Part shown: positions 19,041 through 30,688 of the stretch, one piece after another
Layout: the number at the start of each line of letters is the position of its first letter
How positions within the stretch are numbered: position 1 is the stretch's first letter
NCBI GenBank assembly: GCA_002794785.1
Contig: NBBA01000012.1
Span: forward strand, 310,001-374,000
Source: Coniferiporia sulphurascens
Lineage: Eukaryota; Basidiomycota; Agaricomycetes; Hymenochaetales; Hymenochaetaceae
Reading direction: 5' to 3'
DNA: 64,000 nucleotides
The notes under the pieces: model-generated
What the model was told of the DNA's origin: nothing
Database searches by the model: none
Seen by the model: the letters and a program-made list of their open reading frames with translations, nothing else
Made by a program: the position numbers and the translations under genes

Positions 19041-20087
19041 TGCAGGGCCTCACCTGCCTCAAGTTGCGCCGACTAGCCTCCCCCACTTGTGCCACCACCA
19101 CGGATGCAGATATTTTCTCCCTCACCTCCGCTCCAACGTGGGCCGCACACCACCTCTGGGAGCTACTGCCTGTTGCATCGGACATCTTCTTTTTGTCTGA
19201 TTTGCTGATGGCCCCCACCTTATCCACACATGGGCGCCGGCCCCAGGCACCCATCTCCTTCATCAATGGAAGGCTGGGGTCCAGACCCTCTTGGACTCAT
19301 ATCCGGATCTTTCCGTTCACTTCATATGGTGCCCGGGTCACTCAGACATCCCTGGGAATGAATGGGCCGATAGTGAGGCCAAGTTTGCCACAAACCCGCC
19401 CCCGTCTTCCCTCACACCCTCCACCTCTGCACTGAAAGAGACTGCCGTCAACACTCTGATGGAATGATGGTCACTCTCACTCACCTGCCCCCTAGCCTCA
19501 ACTGCCAACAAGTACCTCGCTGTCAATGGGGCCCCCTCCCGCCAACCCCGTAAGCTGTTAACGCACTCAGTCGACCACCCACAAAAAGAGCTCTCGGTGG
19601 TGGCCCAGATCCTCTGCCATGCCGGTCCCTATGGGGGTTACTGGCTGAGCTTCGACTCAGTCTACCGACGCAGACATGGTCTGATCTCACACTGCCGATG
19701 GCACAACCACCCCCCCTGGCCTGCTCAATCCACCGCCCACATCCTGGGCAGCTGCCATACTTTCCGGCCATGGATCCATAAGGTCTGGCCACCACGTGAC
19801 CCTCCCCGACCCACCACACCGAGTGGGCCGACAAAAACCGCCTCCAGGCTCTGCGTCGCTGGCTAAAGCTGACAGGACACATGACCCGCCTCTCCGACCG
19901 CACCTCTGCCACCATCCACTTGGCTTTTGCCATGATGGAGCTGGAGGGACACCCGACTGATGAAGATATGGACTTGGACCTCCTCCAGGATTACATGAGT
20001 CGTATGCTTGGACCCCGTTCCCAGGACCCGGACCCGGCTCTCTTGGAGCTTTCAGGTGCGCTTCCTCCCCTTCCCTCTACTCTGTGA
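19041..20087 (+). pseudogene. LINE-B RNase H, second part (continues 9062-12032)
   Basis: After the duplicated target TGCAGGGCCTCACC the LINE-B frame resumes: ASPTCATTTDADIFSLTS, FFLSDLL, then frame slips, HQWKAGVQTLLDSYPDLSVHF-like, GHSDIPGNEWAD, and the conserved C-terminal region (QILCHAGPYGGYWLSFDSVYRRRHGLISHCRWHNHPPWPAQST, HPTDEDMDLDLLQDYMSRMLGP, DPALLELSGALPPLPSTL). It ends in TGA at 20085-20087. A TGA at about 19466 (ATGGAATGATGG) replaces CGA, and frameshifts occur near 19230 and 19800. A relic of the catalytic domain that removes template RNA. Confidence 0.85.
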
Positions 20088-20414
20088 CCGCCTTTCGGAC
20101 TCTCCCACATATGTCCCGGCTGGCGCTCTCGCCCTCCCTTTCCAATTCTAAGTTACCCCAATTACCTGCCCTCATCCGCTTGGTTTTGTCATAGCGATAT
20201 GTATTCCTCTCTCCTTCTCCTCCCCTTCATCTAAATAGGGGCCCTTCCCACTTTGGCACCCTTTGGGAGCAGGGCCCCCACCCAGTTTCATGCATTGTGT
20301 GATGATGGGCGCCTCCGTTGTTATGTAGTTAGGGCCCCCCCTTTGGGGGGGCAGCATGTAATTATGTAATACTGCAGGAATAATAAAATAAAATAAAATA
20401 AAATAAAAAAAAAA
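20088..20414 (+). other. LINE-B 3' UTR with terminal hairpin and A-rich tail
   Basis: Non-coding. It contains the conserved tAGCGATATGTATtCC block near 20192 and the C/G hairpin near 20333-20354 (here with TTTG instead of TTCG at the loop, a CpG-to-TpG change). The GGCAGC-TGTAATTATG-TAATACTGCAGGAATAA terminus and an (AATAA/AAATA)n tail follow. LINE 3' ends are normally what the RT recognises. The hairpin is shared by all families here. Confidence 0.8.
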
Positions 20415-20617
20415 CAGCCATTACAGCCGGAATACTCAGGAACCAAGGTCATGGGACAAGCGCCCAGTCAACCCCCAGCCCTGCTTCTGGATCCACGATT
20501 GTACCAGGATCTCCGTCTCACAGACCCGACCCCAGTGGCAAAGCCATCCCAGGGAGTAAGGGCTACTAACCACCTCAAGAGGGTCTAACCCACCCAAGAG
20601 GCCCATGGTGCCCTGTC
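20415..20617 (-). other. X repeat, internal fragment
   Basis: Matches X in the same orientation as the 41468-42725 copy: GAATACTCAGG, CTTCTGGATCC, CCAGGATCTCCGTCTCACAGA, CAGGGAGT, CTAACCACCTCAAG, GAGGCCCATGGTG-CCTGTC. Its left edge, cagccattaca, is the complement of 6509-6519. Together with the X piece at 6509-6970 it reconstitutes one X copy split by the LINE-B at 7409-20414. On the right it abuts LINE-C ORF2 directly, with no TSD that I can see. Confidence 0.75.
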
Positions 20618-22709
20618 CCTGCCTCCCCCTACCCCAGCTGCGCCGCCACTCCTTATGGCTGAGCTTACAGGTGCACTGGCCGACACCTCCAACTTATCAG
20701 CTCCGGGCCCCTCAGGGATTGGGTATCGCCCCCTTAAGTGGGTGGTAGATGCTTACCCAGATGAGGTACTTGCACTTTTCAATGATTGCCTAAGACTGGG
20801 CCACCACCCAGCCTGCTGGCAGATGGCAAAAGTTGTGATGCTATGGAAGCCAAACAAGAAGGACCCATTCTCCCCCCGATCCTACCACCCCATTACGCTC
20901 GAGGAAACCTGTTAAGCTCAACAGTTACACGGTGATCGACGTCAGGGCTTCCTGATCGTCGAGACTGATGGTACGGCAACGGGGCTTCCTAGATGTCGTA
21001 AGTCGAAGATGATCGTCAATGGGGCTTCCTGATCGGCGATGTGGACGTGGTATGCTTCTATAGCGAGTCGGGTTACGACGGAGCGACTAATGGCCAAGAG
21101 GCGCACAGTAGATTGGTGGTAGCAGATAATGGGCTTGTATGAACAAAGAGCACAAGCTTAGGACTTGTGCTACTGAAGTTACATGCTTATATGCTACTCT
21201 ATGTGTTTGTTACTGTAGCGACTTGGGTAGGTATGTTTACCAGACTATGGAAGGTCATGGAAATGCAAGGAAGGCCTTGGTAATGCAAGTACGGTGATCA
21301 GTAAGCAAAGCACGTCATGATGGTGCAAGGAAGGTGTCATCATGGCGTCTTATGGCGCAAAGTGAATAAGGATGAGTAAGGCAGAGAAATGGGGGAGTTG
21401 CGCTGACTGATGATGACGAAGAGGAAGTGAGTTAGTGCATTAAGTGAAAATAAAGGAAAATTGTAACAAAACCCTGGGCAAGCTACTCGAAAAAATGATC
21501 ACTAACCGGCTCCAGTACCTCGCAAATGCGAGGAACTGGCTGCCACCCAACCAGTATGGAGGACATCAGGGCCATTCAGTCTACGACACTGCCCAACACC
21601 TTTTACAGATCATTGAGGGTGCCCATGAGAAGGGCCTTGTGTGCTCCATCCTCATGGTAGACATACAGGGTTTTTTTCAACTCAGTACACCCAAGATGAC
21701 TCCACCATCAGCTACTGGAGATGGGATGCCCACCAGACATGGCAGTGTGGTGTCTCTCCTTCATGACAAACAGGGAAGTGGCTGTCTCCTTCGATGGCAC
21801 TACCCTCCCAACTGCACCAAAACCCGACCTCGGCACCCCCCAAGGATTGCCGGTCTCCCCTATTCTCTCGACAATATTCACAGGCATAGTAATGACTTGC
21901 TTTCAACAGCGGGGCTCTCAACTGCTAGCATATGTCAACGACCATATAATTGCCTGCATTGGCACCTCGGTTACAGCTAACTGTAGATCCCTCGCACAGG
22001 CATACCAACAACTCAACCACCTTTTCCGCCAAATCGGTCTCAACATCGAAACGGCAAAAACAGAGGCCCTCCACTTCCACCTGCCCAGGCAACGAACCGG
22101 CTACCACCGCTGGGACACCACCGGAATACAAATCGATGCCAACACCTTGATCCGACCCACCAACCCCCTGCACTGGCTGGGGATTTGGTGGGACGCGAGC
22201 CTCACTTTCAAACCACACATGGAATGCATGCGCTCCAAAGGCCTTTCAACACTGGCTGCCCTCCACATTCTCGGCAACACTGAGAGAGGACTATCAGCCA
22301 TCCACCTCCACCGACTCTACACCACCTGTGTGCGTACAGTCCTAGCATGGGGTGCACCAGTATGGTACCATGGATGACAACAAAAAACCTTAGTAAACCG
22401 ACTACAGGCCGTGCAGAACACGGCTTGTCGCTGGATATTGGGCATCTACAAGGGCGCATCTCCTTATTCTACAAATTTCCTTTGTTCCACTCCCCCTTTC
22501 TTCGCTTATTTCGAATATTTAAAGACCATGCATGCCTTGCGCCTTTGGTGCACCCCCCACTGCATAGGGCAGAAAAAGTTCAACCCCAATGCTAATACCC
22601 CCTTTTCACTTTCATTGCAGGTCCATGTCCCCCGAGTCCAACGGATCCCAGCATACACGCACCCCCCCTGGATGGACCCCCTTGCCTTTGGCCAAGGAAG
22701 AATCGTCTT
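20618..22709 (+). pseudogene. LINE-C ORF2, RT domain, interrupted by a solo LTR
   Basis: Third LINE family. The frame begins in the EN-RT linker (PPPLLMAELTGALADTSNLSAPGPSGIGYRPLKWVVDAYPDEVLALF) and reaches WKPNKKDPFSPRSYHPITLEE before solo LTR 2. It resumes after the LTR with TLGKLLEKMITNRLQYLANARNWLPPNQYGG. Motif A (MVDIQGFF), GTPQGLPVSPILSTIF, and motif C mutated to YVNDH (near 21935) follow. Then come LNIETAKTEALHFHLPRQRTGYHRWD, LGIWWDASLTF and a thumb. A frameshift near 21690 and a TGA near 22376 (GGATGACAA) break it. It ends at 22709 where a LINE-D 3' end is inserted in antisense at atcgtc. Confidence 0.85.
20910..21468 (+). mobile_element. Solo LTR 2 (same family as 14531-15091)
   Basis: 559-bp copy, again TGTTAAGCTCAACAG to TTGTAACA, flanked by a perfect 5-bp TSD, AAACC (20905-20909 and 21469-21473). 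Removing it restores the LINE-C sequence GAGGAAACC-CTGGGCAAG, as in the uninterrupted LINE-C at about 59332. It keeps the GGGGCTTCCT motif series and the AGCACAAG/CTTGTGCT palindrome. The two LTRs differ at scattered positions, so they are separate insertions. Confidence 0.93.
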
Positions 22710-23072
22710 TTTTTTTAATTTTAAATTTATTATTCCTACTGAACTACATAATACACCTGCAGCCCCGAAGGGGCCGCCTGTAAACTACCTAGCTACTGAG
22801 GCGCCCGTCATCACTCATCGAGTGAAACTGGGCGGGGTGCGTGCCTTCCTGGGGAGGCCAAGTGTACTTACGCACCCTATTAAAGGGGAAGGAGGAGTGA
22901 GGAAGAGGGAGGCATACATATCACAACTACTAGCAACTGAACCAAGTTTGAAACAAGATCAGGAAAGTAGAGTCCCTTAGAAGCAGAAAGGAGTGGCTGC
23001 AGGTGCCATAGAAGAAACTGGTAGGAATCCGAAGGGCAGTCATGAGTCAGCGGGAAATGGTGGGAGCATACC
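22710..23072 (-). mobile_element. LINE-D 3' end (divergent family), antisense in LINE-C
   Basis: Plus-strand T/A-rich run (22710-22735), then on the minus strand a 3' UTR related to but clearly different from LINE-A and LINE-B. It has GGAATAATAA at the tail, ATTATGTAGTTCAGTA, a hairpin (22760-22776), then GTAGTTTACAGGCG, the GGCGCCTCAGT block and an ATATGTATGCC block near 22914. No coding sequence remains, as the 3' tail of another minus-strand LINE starts at 23073. Only this 3' end of the family is present. Confidence 0.75.
22760..22776 (-). other. LINE-D 3'-terminal hairpin
   Basis: On the minus strand CGGCCCC-TTC-GGGGCTG can pair as seven base pairs including one G-U, with a UUC loop. It occupies the place of the C7/G7 hairpin of LINE-A and LINE-B but with a different stem sequence, so pairing rather than sequence is kept. 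Confidence 0.65.
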
Positions 23073-23104
<32 letters not shown>

Positions 23105-24586
23105 CCTGCAGTATTACATAATTACAAGCTGCCCCCCCAAAGGGGGGGCCCTAACTACGTAACAACGGAGGCACCTGTCATTGCACATCGCACAAAACTG
23201 GGCGGGGGCTCTGCTCCCTGAAGGGTGCCGACATGTGGAGAGCCCCTATTTAGTAAATCAACTGAGAGAGGGAGGGATACATATCGCTACAAACAAACCA
23301 AGCGGTTGAGGGCAGGTTAAAGTAGGAAGCTTAGAAGTGGAAAGGGAGGGCGAGAGTGCCGGCCGAGACGTGTCATGTGGGATACCGAAAGGCTGGCTTT
23401 ACTCGAGTGGGAAGGGAGGGAGTGTACCTGAGAGCTCCAAGAGGGCTGGGTCCGAGTCCTGGGTTCGGGGTCCGAGCATATACAGCATGTAATCCTGTAG
23501 GAGGTCCAAGTCCATATCCTTGTCGGTGGGGTGCCCATCAAGGTCCATCTGGCAAAGGACAGCCGGATGGCGCCTGCAGTGCGTTCCGAAAGGTGGTTCA
23601 GGTGCCCTGTTAGCTTTAGCCAGTGGCGCAGAACCGGGAGGCGGTTTTCATCAGCCCACTCAGAGTGGTGGACTGGGAGAGGGTCCCGAGGTGGCCACAC
23701 GTGTCGTATTCACGGATGGAAGGTGCTACAGCTGCCGAGGATGTGGGCAGTTGACTGCGCTGGCCAGGGGGGGTGGTTATGCCATCTGCAGTGCGAGATC
23801 AGGCCATGCCTGCGATGGTAGGCTGAGTCAAAGCTCAGCCAGTATCCCCTGTAGGGACTGGCGCAGCAGAGGACCTGCACAACTGCAGATAGCTCATTGC
23901 GTGGGTGGTTGACCGAATGTATGAGGAGCTTTCAAGGTCGGCATGATGGTAAGCCATGGACTGCCAGGTATTTATCAGCAGTTGAGGCGAGGGGGCGGGC
24001 TAGTGAGAGCGTCCATTGTTCCATGAGAGTGTGGATGGCAGCTTCTTTTAGGGTGGAGGTGGAAGGTTTGAGGTCAGATGGGGGGAGCTCAGTTGCCAGC
24101 TTTGCCTCCATGTCAGCCCATTCATTTCCAGGGATGTCCGAGTGTCTGGGACACCATACAAAATGGATGGTGAGCTGGGGGTACGAGTCTAGCAGGGTCT
24201 CCACACCCACTTTCCAAATGTGGAGGAGGTGGGCGCCAGGGGCGGCGGCCCATGTTCGGAAAAGGTGAAGAGCAGTCAGCAAATCGGACAGAAAGAAAAT
24301 GTCCGATGTGACATGCAGTTGCGCTGGGAGACGGCGTGCTACCCAGCCCGGGGCCATAGTGAGGGAGAACTCCTCAGCGTCTGTGGCTGTGGCACAGGTG
24401 GGGGACTCCAGTCGGCATGACTGGAGTCGGGTGTTGCCCAGCATCGCGCAGATGGCCGAGCCCGACTTATTGTCAATGCGGGAGCCATCAGTGAAGACCT
24501 GGACGTGGGGAGTGGTGCCTAGTTTGCTGCATGGCTGTTACGAATGACTTCTGGTGTTAGTGCTAACTGGGGTGACAGGGGTGGTA
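23073..24586 (-). mobile_element. 5'-truncated LINE-A: RNase H, 3' UTR and tail
   Basis: Plus-strand (TTA)n at 23074-23104 is the complement of the tail. The hairpin, the 3' UTR and RNase H follow on the minus strand. RNase H: CATATDAEEFSLTMAPGW, FFLSDLLTALHLF, LHIWKVGVETLLDSYPQLTIHF, WCPRHSDIPGNEWADMEAKLATE, frame open over most of 23932-24444. It inserted into LINE-D at the sequence GCATACC. At 24586 it ends head-to-head against a plus-strand LINE-B EN fragment with no recognisable TSD. Confidence 0.8.
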
Positions 24587-27500
24587 AAAAACCGCCTTCA
24601 GCCTCCTGGCAGGGCACACCACCACCCTAGACACCAAAGCGCAGGCAGTAGTCGACTCCATGACCGCCGCCATCGCCCCCTTCACCCGACTCGCCAAGCC
24701 ATGCAAAACCGAGGTCCCATGGTGGACCCCGACATGTAAATCGCTCCTCCAGGTGATATCGACGGCCACCACCCCCCTTCAGTGATCAGCAGCCCACCGC
24801 ACATTCAAGCGTGGCGTACGAGCAGCCAAGCGGCATTTTTACGCCGACCAAGCCGACTCTGCAGACGCCACCAACATCTGGAGCTGGGCCAAACGCAGCC
24901 TCGGCAACCGACCTACACCCATCCCATCGTTAAAAAAGGGCGATGGCACCTTCACCCAATCAGACGATGAGAAAGGTGAGCTCTTCCACTTGACCTTCTT
25001 CATGCCCCCCCCACCACTAGTAGAGGCCGTCACCCCTCCACCCCCCCCAACCAGCTGCCCCACCTATACTCCTAATGGAGCTTACGGGGGCACTGGCCGA
25101 CACCTCCAACTTGTCAGCTCCAGGCCTCTCAGGAATCGGCTATTGCCCACTAAAATGGGTGGTAGATGCCTACCCTGAAGAGATACTTACACTTTTCAAT
25201 GACTGCCTGCGCATGGGGCACCACCCCAAGTGCTGGCAGGTGGCAAAGGTGGTAATGCTGTGGAAGCCTAACAAGAAGGACCCGTTCTTGCCAAGATCAT
25301 ATCGGCCCATCACCCTTGAGGAGACCTTAGGGAAACTCCTCAAAAAGATCATAGCTAACCGGCTCCAGTTCCTCGCTAACACATGGGACTGGCTGCCACC
25401 TAACCAATATGGGGGGCATCAGGGACACTCAGTCTACGACGCCACCCAGCATCTCTTACGGATTGCAGAATGCGCCCATGCAGAGGGCCTTGTATGCTCA
25501 GTCCTTGTGGTTGACATACAGGGTTTCTTCGATTCAGTGCACCTGCAACTCCTCCACTGACAACTGCTGGACCTCCAGTGCCCGCCTGACATGGCGGACT
25601 GGGCCTCTCCTTCATGACGGATCGGCAGGTAGCCATCGCATTCGACGGCACCACCCTCCCAACTGCCCGAAAACCCGATCTTGGCACCCCTCAAGGATTG
25701 CCAGTATCCCCTATCCTGTCCACCATCTTCATGGGTGTGGTCCTCTGGAAATTTCACCAAACCGGCACCACTGCCCTCGCATATGTGGACAATCACCTCC
25801 TCATCCGTGTCAGCCCCAGCATGGCATCCAACTGCCAGCAACTTGCCGCGCCTACCACCAACTTGACGCTCTCTTCAGTGACATTGGTCTCAACATCGAG
25901 GCCGCCAAGACAGAGTGCCTACACTTCCACCTGCCCCAGCGCCGTTCCTCAGCATACACCAACTGGGACTCAGCCGGGGTTCAGGTCAACCCAACCACAC
26001 TCATCCGACCGTCAATCCCCCTCAGATGGCTGGGGATTTGGTGGGATCCCGCCCTCACCTTCAAGGCCCACGTCAAGCGAATGTGCTCCAAAGGCCTCTC
26101 CACCCTCGCCGCCCTCCACATCCTCGGCAACACCGAATGCGGCATCTCGGCCCTTCTCCTATGCCGACTATACATTGCCTGTGTCCGCTCGGTACTCACA
26201 TGGGGCGTGCCAGTTTGGTACCATGGCCGACACCAAAAAACCTTAGTAAGCCGCCTGCAGGCTGTGCAAAACACGGCATGCAGATGGATTCTCAGCGTCT
26301 ACAAAGGCACCTCCCCTTTCTCCACAAATTTCCTTTGTTCCCTTCCCCCCTTTCTTATTATTTCGAATATGCTAAGACTCTCCATTCTCTGTGCCTATGG
26401 TGCACCCCGCACTCTGTTGGTAGAAAACGTTTTTATAAAACAGTAACTAACCGCCCCTTTTCCACTTCTCTGCAGGTCCGGGTCCCCCGGGTTCAACCAG
26501 TCCCTGCATACACTCATCCCCCATGGACAGATCCTCTGGCATTTACGAATGGTCGAGTTTTATTCGCCTCTCCTATCACTCCGGTCAGCAAAGACACCCA
26601 TGAGGAATTCGTGGAAGCCTGCATGCTCCCTGAGCACCCTCCCCCACCTCCAGGTCTTCACCGATGGCTCCCGCATGGGCACGAAGTCTGGTTCTGCCGT
26701 CTGCGCCATGATGGGCCTCACCTGCCTAAAATCGCACCGACTTGCCTCCCCCACATGCGCCACAGCAACAGATGCGGAGATCTTCTCACTCACCTCCGTG
26801 CCTACGTGGGCAGCACACCACCTCAGGGAGCTTCTGCCTGTTGCATCTGACATCTTCTTTCTGTCAGATTCGCTGACGGCACTCCACCTTATACGCACAT
26901 GGGTGCCAGTCCCAGGTGCCCACCTCCTCCATCAATGGAAGGCTGGGGTCCAGACTCTCTTGGACTCATACCCGGATCTCTCCGTGCATTTCGTATGGTG
27001 TCCGGGTCACTCTGATATACCAGGGAATGAATGGGCGACCACGAGGCCAAGTTTGCGACAAATCTCCCCCCATCCTCCCTCGCCCCCTCTACCTCTGTGC
27101 TGAAGGAGGCCGCCATCAAAACCCTAATGGAACGATGGTCCCTCTCTCTCACCTGCCCCCTCGCCTCGACAGCCAACAAGTACTTGGCTGTCAATGGCAT
27201 CCCCTCCTGCAGACCGTGGAAGTTACTTAACCAGTCGGTCGACCATCCCCGCCAAGAGCTCTTAGCGGTCGCCCAGGTCCTCTGCTGCGCTGGACCCTAC
27301 GGGGGCTACTGGCTGAGCTTTGACTCAGTCTACTGGCACAGACACGGCCTGATCTCGCACTGCAGGTGGCACAACCACCCTCCCTGGCCAGCCCAATCCA
27401 CCGCCCATGTCTTGGGCAGGTGCCGCATGTTCCGGCCATGGATCCATAAGGTCTGGCCCCCCTGTGACCCACTTCCGACCCACCACACAGAGTGGGCCGA

Positions 27501-28044
27501 GGAAAACTGCCTCCAGGTTCTGCACCGCTGGCTGAAATTGACTGGGCACCTGAACCGCCTATCCGACCGCACCTCTGCTACCATCCACCTGGCTTTCGCA
27601 GCAATGGACTTAGAAGGGCACCCTACCGACGAAGATATGGACTTGGACCTCCTTCGGGAATACATGAGTCGTATGCTTGGACCCCACTCCCAGGACCCGG
27701 ACCCGGCTCTCTTGGAGCTCTCAGGTACACTCCCCCCCTTTTCCTCTACTCAGTGACTGCCTTTCGGACTCTCCCGCATATGTCCCGGCTGGCGCTCTCA
27801 CCCTCCCTTTCCAATTCTAAGCTACCCCCTTTACCTGCCCTAACCCACTTGGTCTCAGCATAGCGATATGTATTCCTCTCCCTTGCTTCTCCTTTACTAA
27901 TAGGGACCCTTCCCACCTTGGCACCCTTTGGGGAGCAGGGTCCCTGCCCAGTTTTGTGCATTGTGCGATGATGGGCGCCTCTGTTGTTATGTAGTTAGGG
28001 CCCCCCCTTCGGGGGGGCAGCTTGTAATTATGTAATACTGTAGG

Positions 28045-28075
<31 letters not shown>
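24587..28075 (+). mobile_element. LINE-B copy from EN C-terminus to tail
   Basis: Starts inside EN (CCTTCAGCCTCCTGG, then TRLAKPCKTEVPWWTPTC). The EN-RT linker, RT (25075-26446 in two frames), RNase H (26600-27756), stop (27754-27756), 3' UTR, hairpin (28000-28018) and an (ATA)n tail follow. Motif C is YVDN (near 25785). Stops near 24785 (CAGTGATCAG) and 25560 (CACTGACAA) replace CGA, and frameshifts lie near 25600, 25850 and 27040. The base after the tail starts the 14-mer TAGACTGAGTGTCC, whose partner is not at this element's left edge but at 33542-33555. Confidence 0.85.
28000..28018 (+). other. LINE-A/B-type 3'-terminal hairpin (representative copy)
   Basis: G-C7-TTC-G7-C can form eight consecutive pairs closed by a UUC or UUCG loop. 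The GGAATAATAA tail start follows about 30 nt downstream. Equivalent hairpins occur at the 3' ends near 4700, 5120, 12090, 20340, 23135, 30765, 40268, 49745, 54820, 55090 and 60970. In the LINE-A ending at 39954 it is deleted. Confidence 0.8.
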
Positions 28076-29759
28076 GTAGACTGAGTGTCCCTGGCGCCCC
28101 CTGTATTGGTTAGGTGGCAACCAGTCCTGCATGTTGGCGAGGAACTGGAGCCAGTTAGCTATGATCTTTTCGAGGAGTTTCCCTAGGGTCTCCTCAAGGG
28201 TGATGGGCTAATATGATCTCGGTGAGAACAGGTCCTTCTTGTTAGGCTTCCGTAGCATTACCACCTTTGCCGCCCGCCAGCACTTGGGGTGGTGCCCCAT
28301 GTGCAGGCAGTTGTTGAAAAGTGTAAGTATCTCTTCAGGGTAAGCATCTACTACCCATTTGAGTGGGCGATAGCTGATCCCTGAGAGGCCTGGAGCTGAC
28401 AAGTTGGAGGTGTCAGCCAGTGCCCCTGTAAGCTCCACTAGGAGTATAGGTGGGGCAGCTGGTTGGGGGGGGGTGGAGGGGTGACGTCCTCTACCAGGGG
28501 TGGGGGGGGCATGAAGAAGGTTGTGCGGAAGAGCTCACCTTCCTCATCATCTGATTGGGTGAAGGTGCCATCGCCCTTTTTTAACGATGGGATGGGTGTA
28601 GGTCAGTTGCCGAGGCTGCGTTTGGCCCAGCTCCAGATGTTGGTGGCATCCACGGAGTCGGCTTGGTCGGCATAGAAATGCCGCTTGGCCGCTCTTATGC
28701 CACGTTTGAAGGCGCGGCGGGCTGCTGATCACTGAAGGGGGGTGGTGGCCGTTGCTATCGCCTGGAGGAGCGATTTACATGTTGGGGTCCACCATGGGAC
28801 TTCGGTTTTGCACAGCTTGGCGAGTCGGGTGAAGGGGGTGAGGGCGGCAATCATGGAGTCGACTACTACCTGCGCTTTGGTGTCTAGGGTGGTGGTGTCG
28901 CCCGCCAGGAGGCTAAAGGTGGTTTTGAGTAATGGAAAGGCAATCTCGGTCCAGGTTTCTCTGTCGTCCGGGAGGAGCTGGCACATTTTCTTGACAGGGG
29001 GTGGGGGTCAAGACGGCAGGGACCATTGTAGCATAGCATGGTCGGACAGTGGGGAGGTGGTTGACAAGCCCGAGTCTATGATGGAGTTGGGGTTGATGGC
29101 GGGTGGGGCCCAGATCATGTCGATAGGGCACCACTGGCAGTTGTTGACAGGCCGTGAGTCAGAGTCTGGGAGGTGAGCTGGCGCAAGGCCGTGCTCTCGG
29201 AAGAAGTCATCGAGGGGTTACGCCCTCAAATCCTCCTGCTGAGTGGCGAGGAGTTCGGACCATGAGTGGTGGCGATGGTTGAAGTCGCCTGCCACTAGGA
29301 GGGTGGAGGCCAAGGCTGGTGGGATTGTGTAGAGGAACAACTCACCTGGATATTGTGGGGTGGTAGTGGTGCGGTCTGGTGCGTGCATCCCGTAGAAGTT
29401 GCACAAGTGGATTGTCAGGTGGGCACGGATTTTGATGGTGAGGACGTCGGTGCAGATGAGGCGGCCCCGAGGACAGACCATGAGGTGGTGGGTATGGCGC
29501 AGGAAACATATGTGACCACCCTGGGCTGCGTGGCTGGGGGTAGGACTGCTATGTACCCGGGAAGGGAGGGAACGTTGAGGACCAGCGTGCCAGTGGGGTC
29601 AGTGAGGGATGGCTGGAGGCCGATTTGGTACCAGGGGGGTTCCTGTATCAATATAACAGTAGGTGGGGATGGGTCAGTGGTGAGGATCGGTATGAGGGAA
29701 TGGACCACGGCTAGAGAGCGTGCAGCATTCCACTGAAGAATAGTGATGTCTCTATTCAT
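28076..29759 (-). pseudogene. LINE-B ORF2 N-terminal half: EN and RT start
   Basis: Starts at ATG 29759 (MNRDITILQWNAARS). EN motifs: QWN, LIQEPPWYQIGLQPSL, CNFYGMHAPD, AGDFNHRHHSWSE, IDMIWAPPAINPNSI-like and SDHAMLQW-like. A frameshift near 29455, a stop near 29218 (TAACCCCTCGATG region) and a frameshift near 28990 break it. After the linker (PSLKKGDGTFTQSDDE) the RT begins MELTGALADTSNLSAPGLSGISYRPLKWVVDAYPEEIL and MLRKPNKKDLFSPRSY, then a TAG near 28207. The second half of this RT is at 32030-33555. Confidence 0.8.
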
Positions 29760-30688
29760 TGGTCCTCCATGTGGTCGTCATCAGGTCCGTCAATGGCCGC
29801 CTCGATTTGGCGGAAACGCCATTTCTTGGGGCACTGAGGTAGGGTGGCAGGGTGGTCGCCTTTGCAGTTTGTGCAGTAGCGAGGGTGAGGGCAGTGGTCG
29901 CCCTTGATGGCTTCGGAGGTGCAGGATGCGCACGACTTATGGTGGTTGCAGGTGAGGTGTCCTCCCCCACAGTTGGCGCAGCAGGGCTGGGCACGGCACC
30001 CCCTTGTTCCATGGCCGAGGCCCTGACAGCACTCACATTGTGTGAGGCCGGGGCGGTAAGGTGGGACTGAGAGGGAGAGGGCAGAGCCGAATAGCCATAC
30101 ACACGGGTACTTAAGGAGTTGCGCCCTGATGGATCCATTGGGGTCAGAGAAGGAGAACGCTACAGGGCACTTCTGGAGGGTCGGGAGGTGCTCTTCAGTG
30201 GCGGCGAAGTGGGGGTCGACTACAAAGTCGAGGGGGCGGAGAGACGGGTTGTTCCATATTTCGGCCATGAGGGCCTTGGGGGATATGGTGTGGCTGTTCT
30301 GGCCAAAGAGGTAGTCCACGCAGGGCACCATGGAGATGCACAGGGCGGACCGGGGGTGGACACGGATGGGGGTGAGCATGTACTGCTCGGGGATCTTGTC
30401 GACCAGGACCGAGAGGCTGTGCTCGCGCATGTGGGCCATGAAGGCTGCGGAGTGTCGATCAATGATCGTGTCCGTGGCCGGGGAGGCAGAGGCGGGGTGC
30501 TTGGTGAAGGAGGTCATGAGGTTCCCCTTCACATTAAAAGAGGAGGCCAGTACCGTGACCTGGTCAGCAGTGGGAAGGGTGGAGAAGAACTCACAGGTGG
30601 TGGCGGTGAGGCACATGGCTGGGAGCTGGATCTCGGATTTAAGCAAAATCGCCGGGAGGAGGACCAGGGTGGGGTCCTTGGCATACAT
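29756..30688 (-). pseudogene. LINE-B ORF1 C-terminal 310 aa, frame open, three zinc knuckles
   Basis: Open frame from MYAKDPTLVLLPAI to DDDHMEDQ. The C-terminal region has the conserved EFFSTLPTADQVTVLASSFNVKG, IDRHSAAFMAHMREH, LCISMVPCVDYLFGQN and VVDPHFAATEEHLPTLQKCPVAFSF. It ends with knuckles CECCQGLGHGTRGC (C-x2-C-x4-H-x4-C), CANCGGGHLTCNHHKSC and CTNCKGDHPATLPQC. This is the best preserved LINE-B ORF1 C-terminus in the window. The N-terminal half is missing because LINE 3' sequence abuts at 30703. The stop overlaps the ORF2 start (ATGA, 29756-29759). Confidence 0.85.

Larger units (their letters stand above)
7409..20414 (+). mobile_element. LINE-B host copy, interrupted by a 7 kb LINE-A
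   Basis: Plus-strand LINE-B: ORF1 from 7409, ORF2 from 9062 to 12032, then a nested minus-strand LINE-A (12033-19040), then the rest of RNase H (19041 on, including the duplicated target), a 3' UTR and an A-rich tail (AATAAAATAAAA type) ending at 20414. The target duplication TGCAGGGCCTCACC (12019-12032 and 19041-19054) proves that the two parts were one element. Its own 5' end is at 6074-6508 in inverted orientation. Its own TSD is the 11-mer at 6509-6519, repeated in complement at 20415-20425. Confidence 0.85.
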
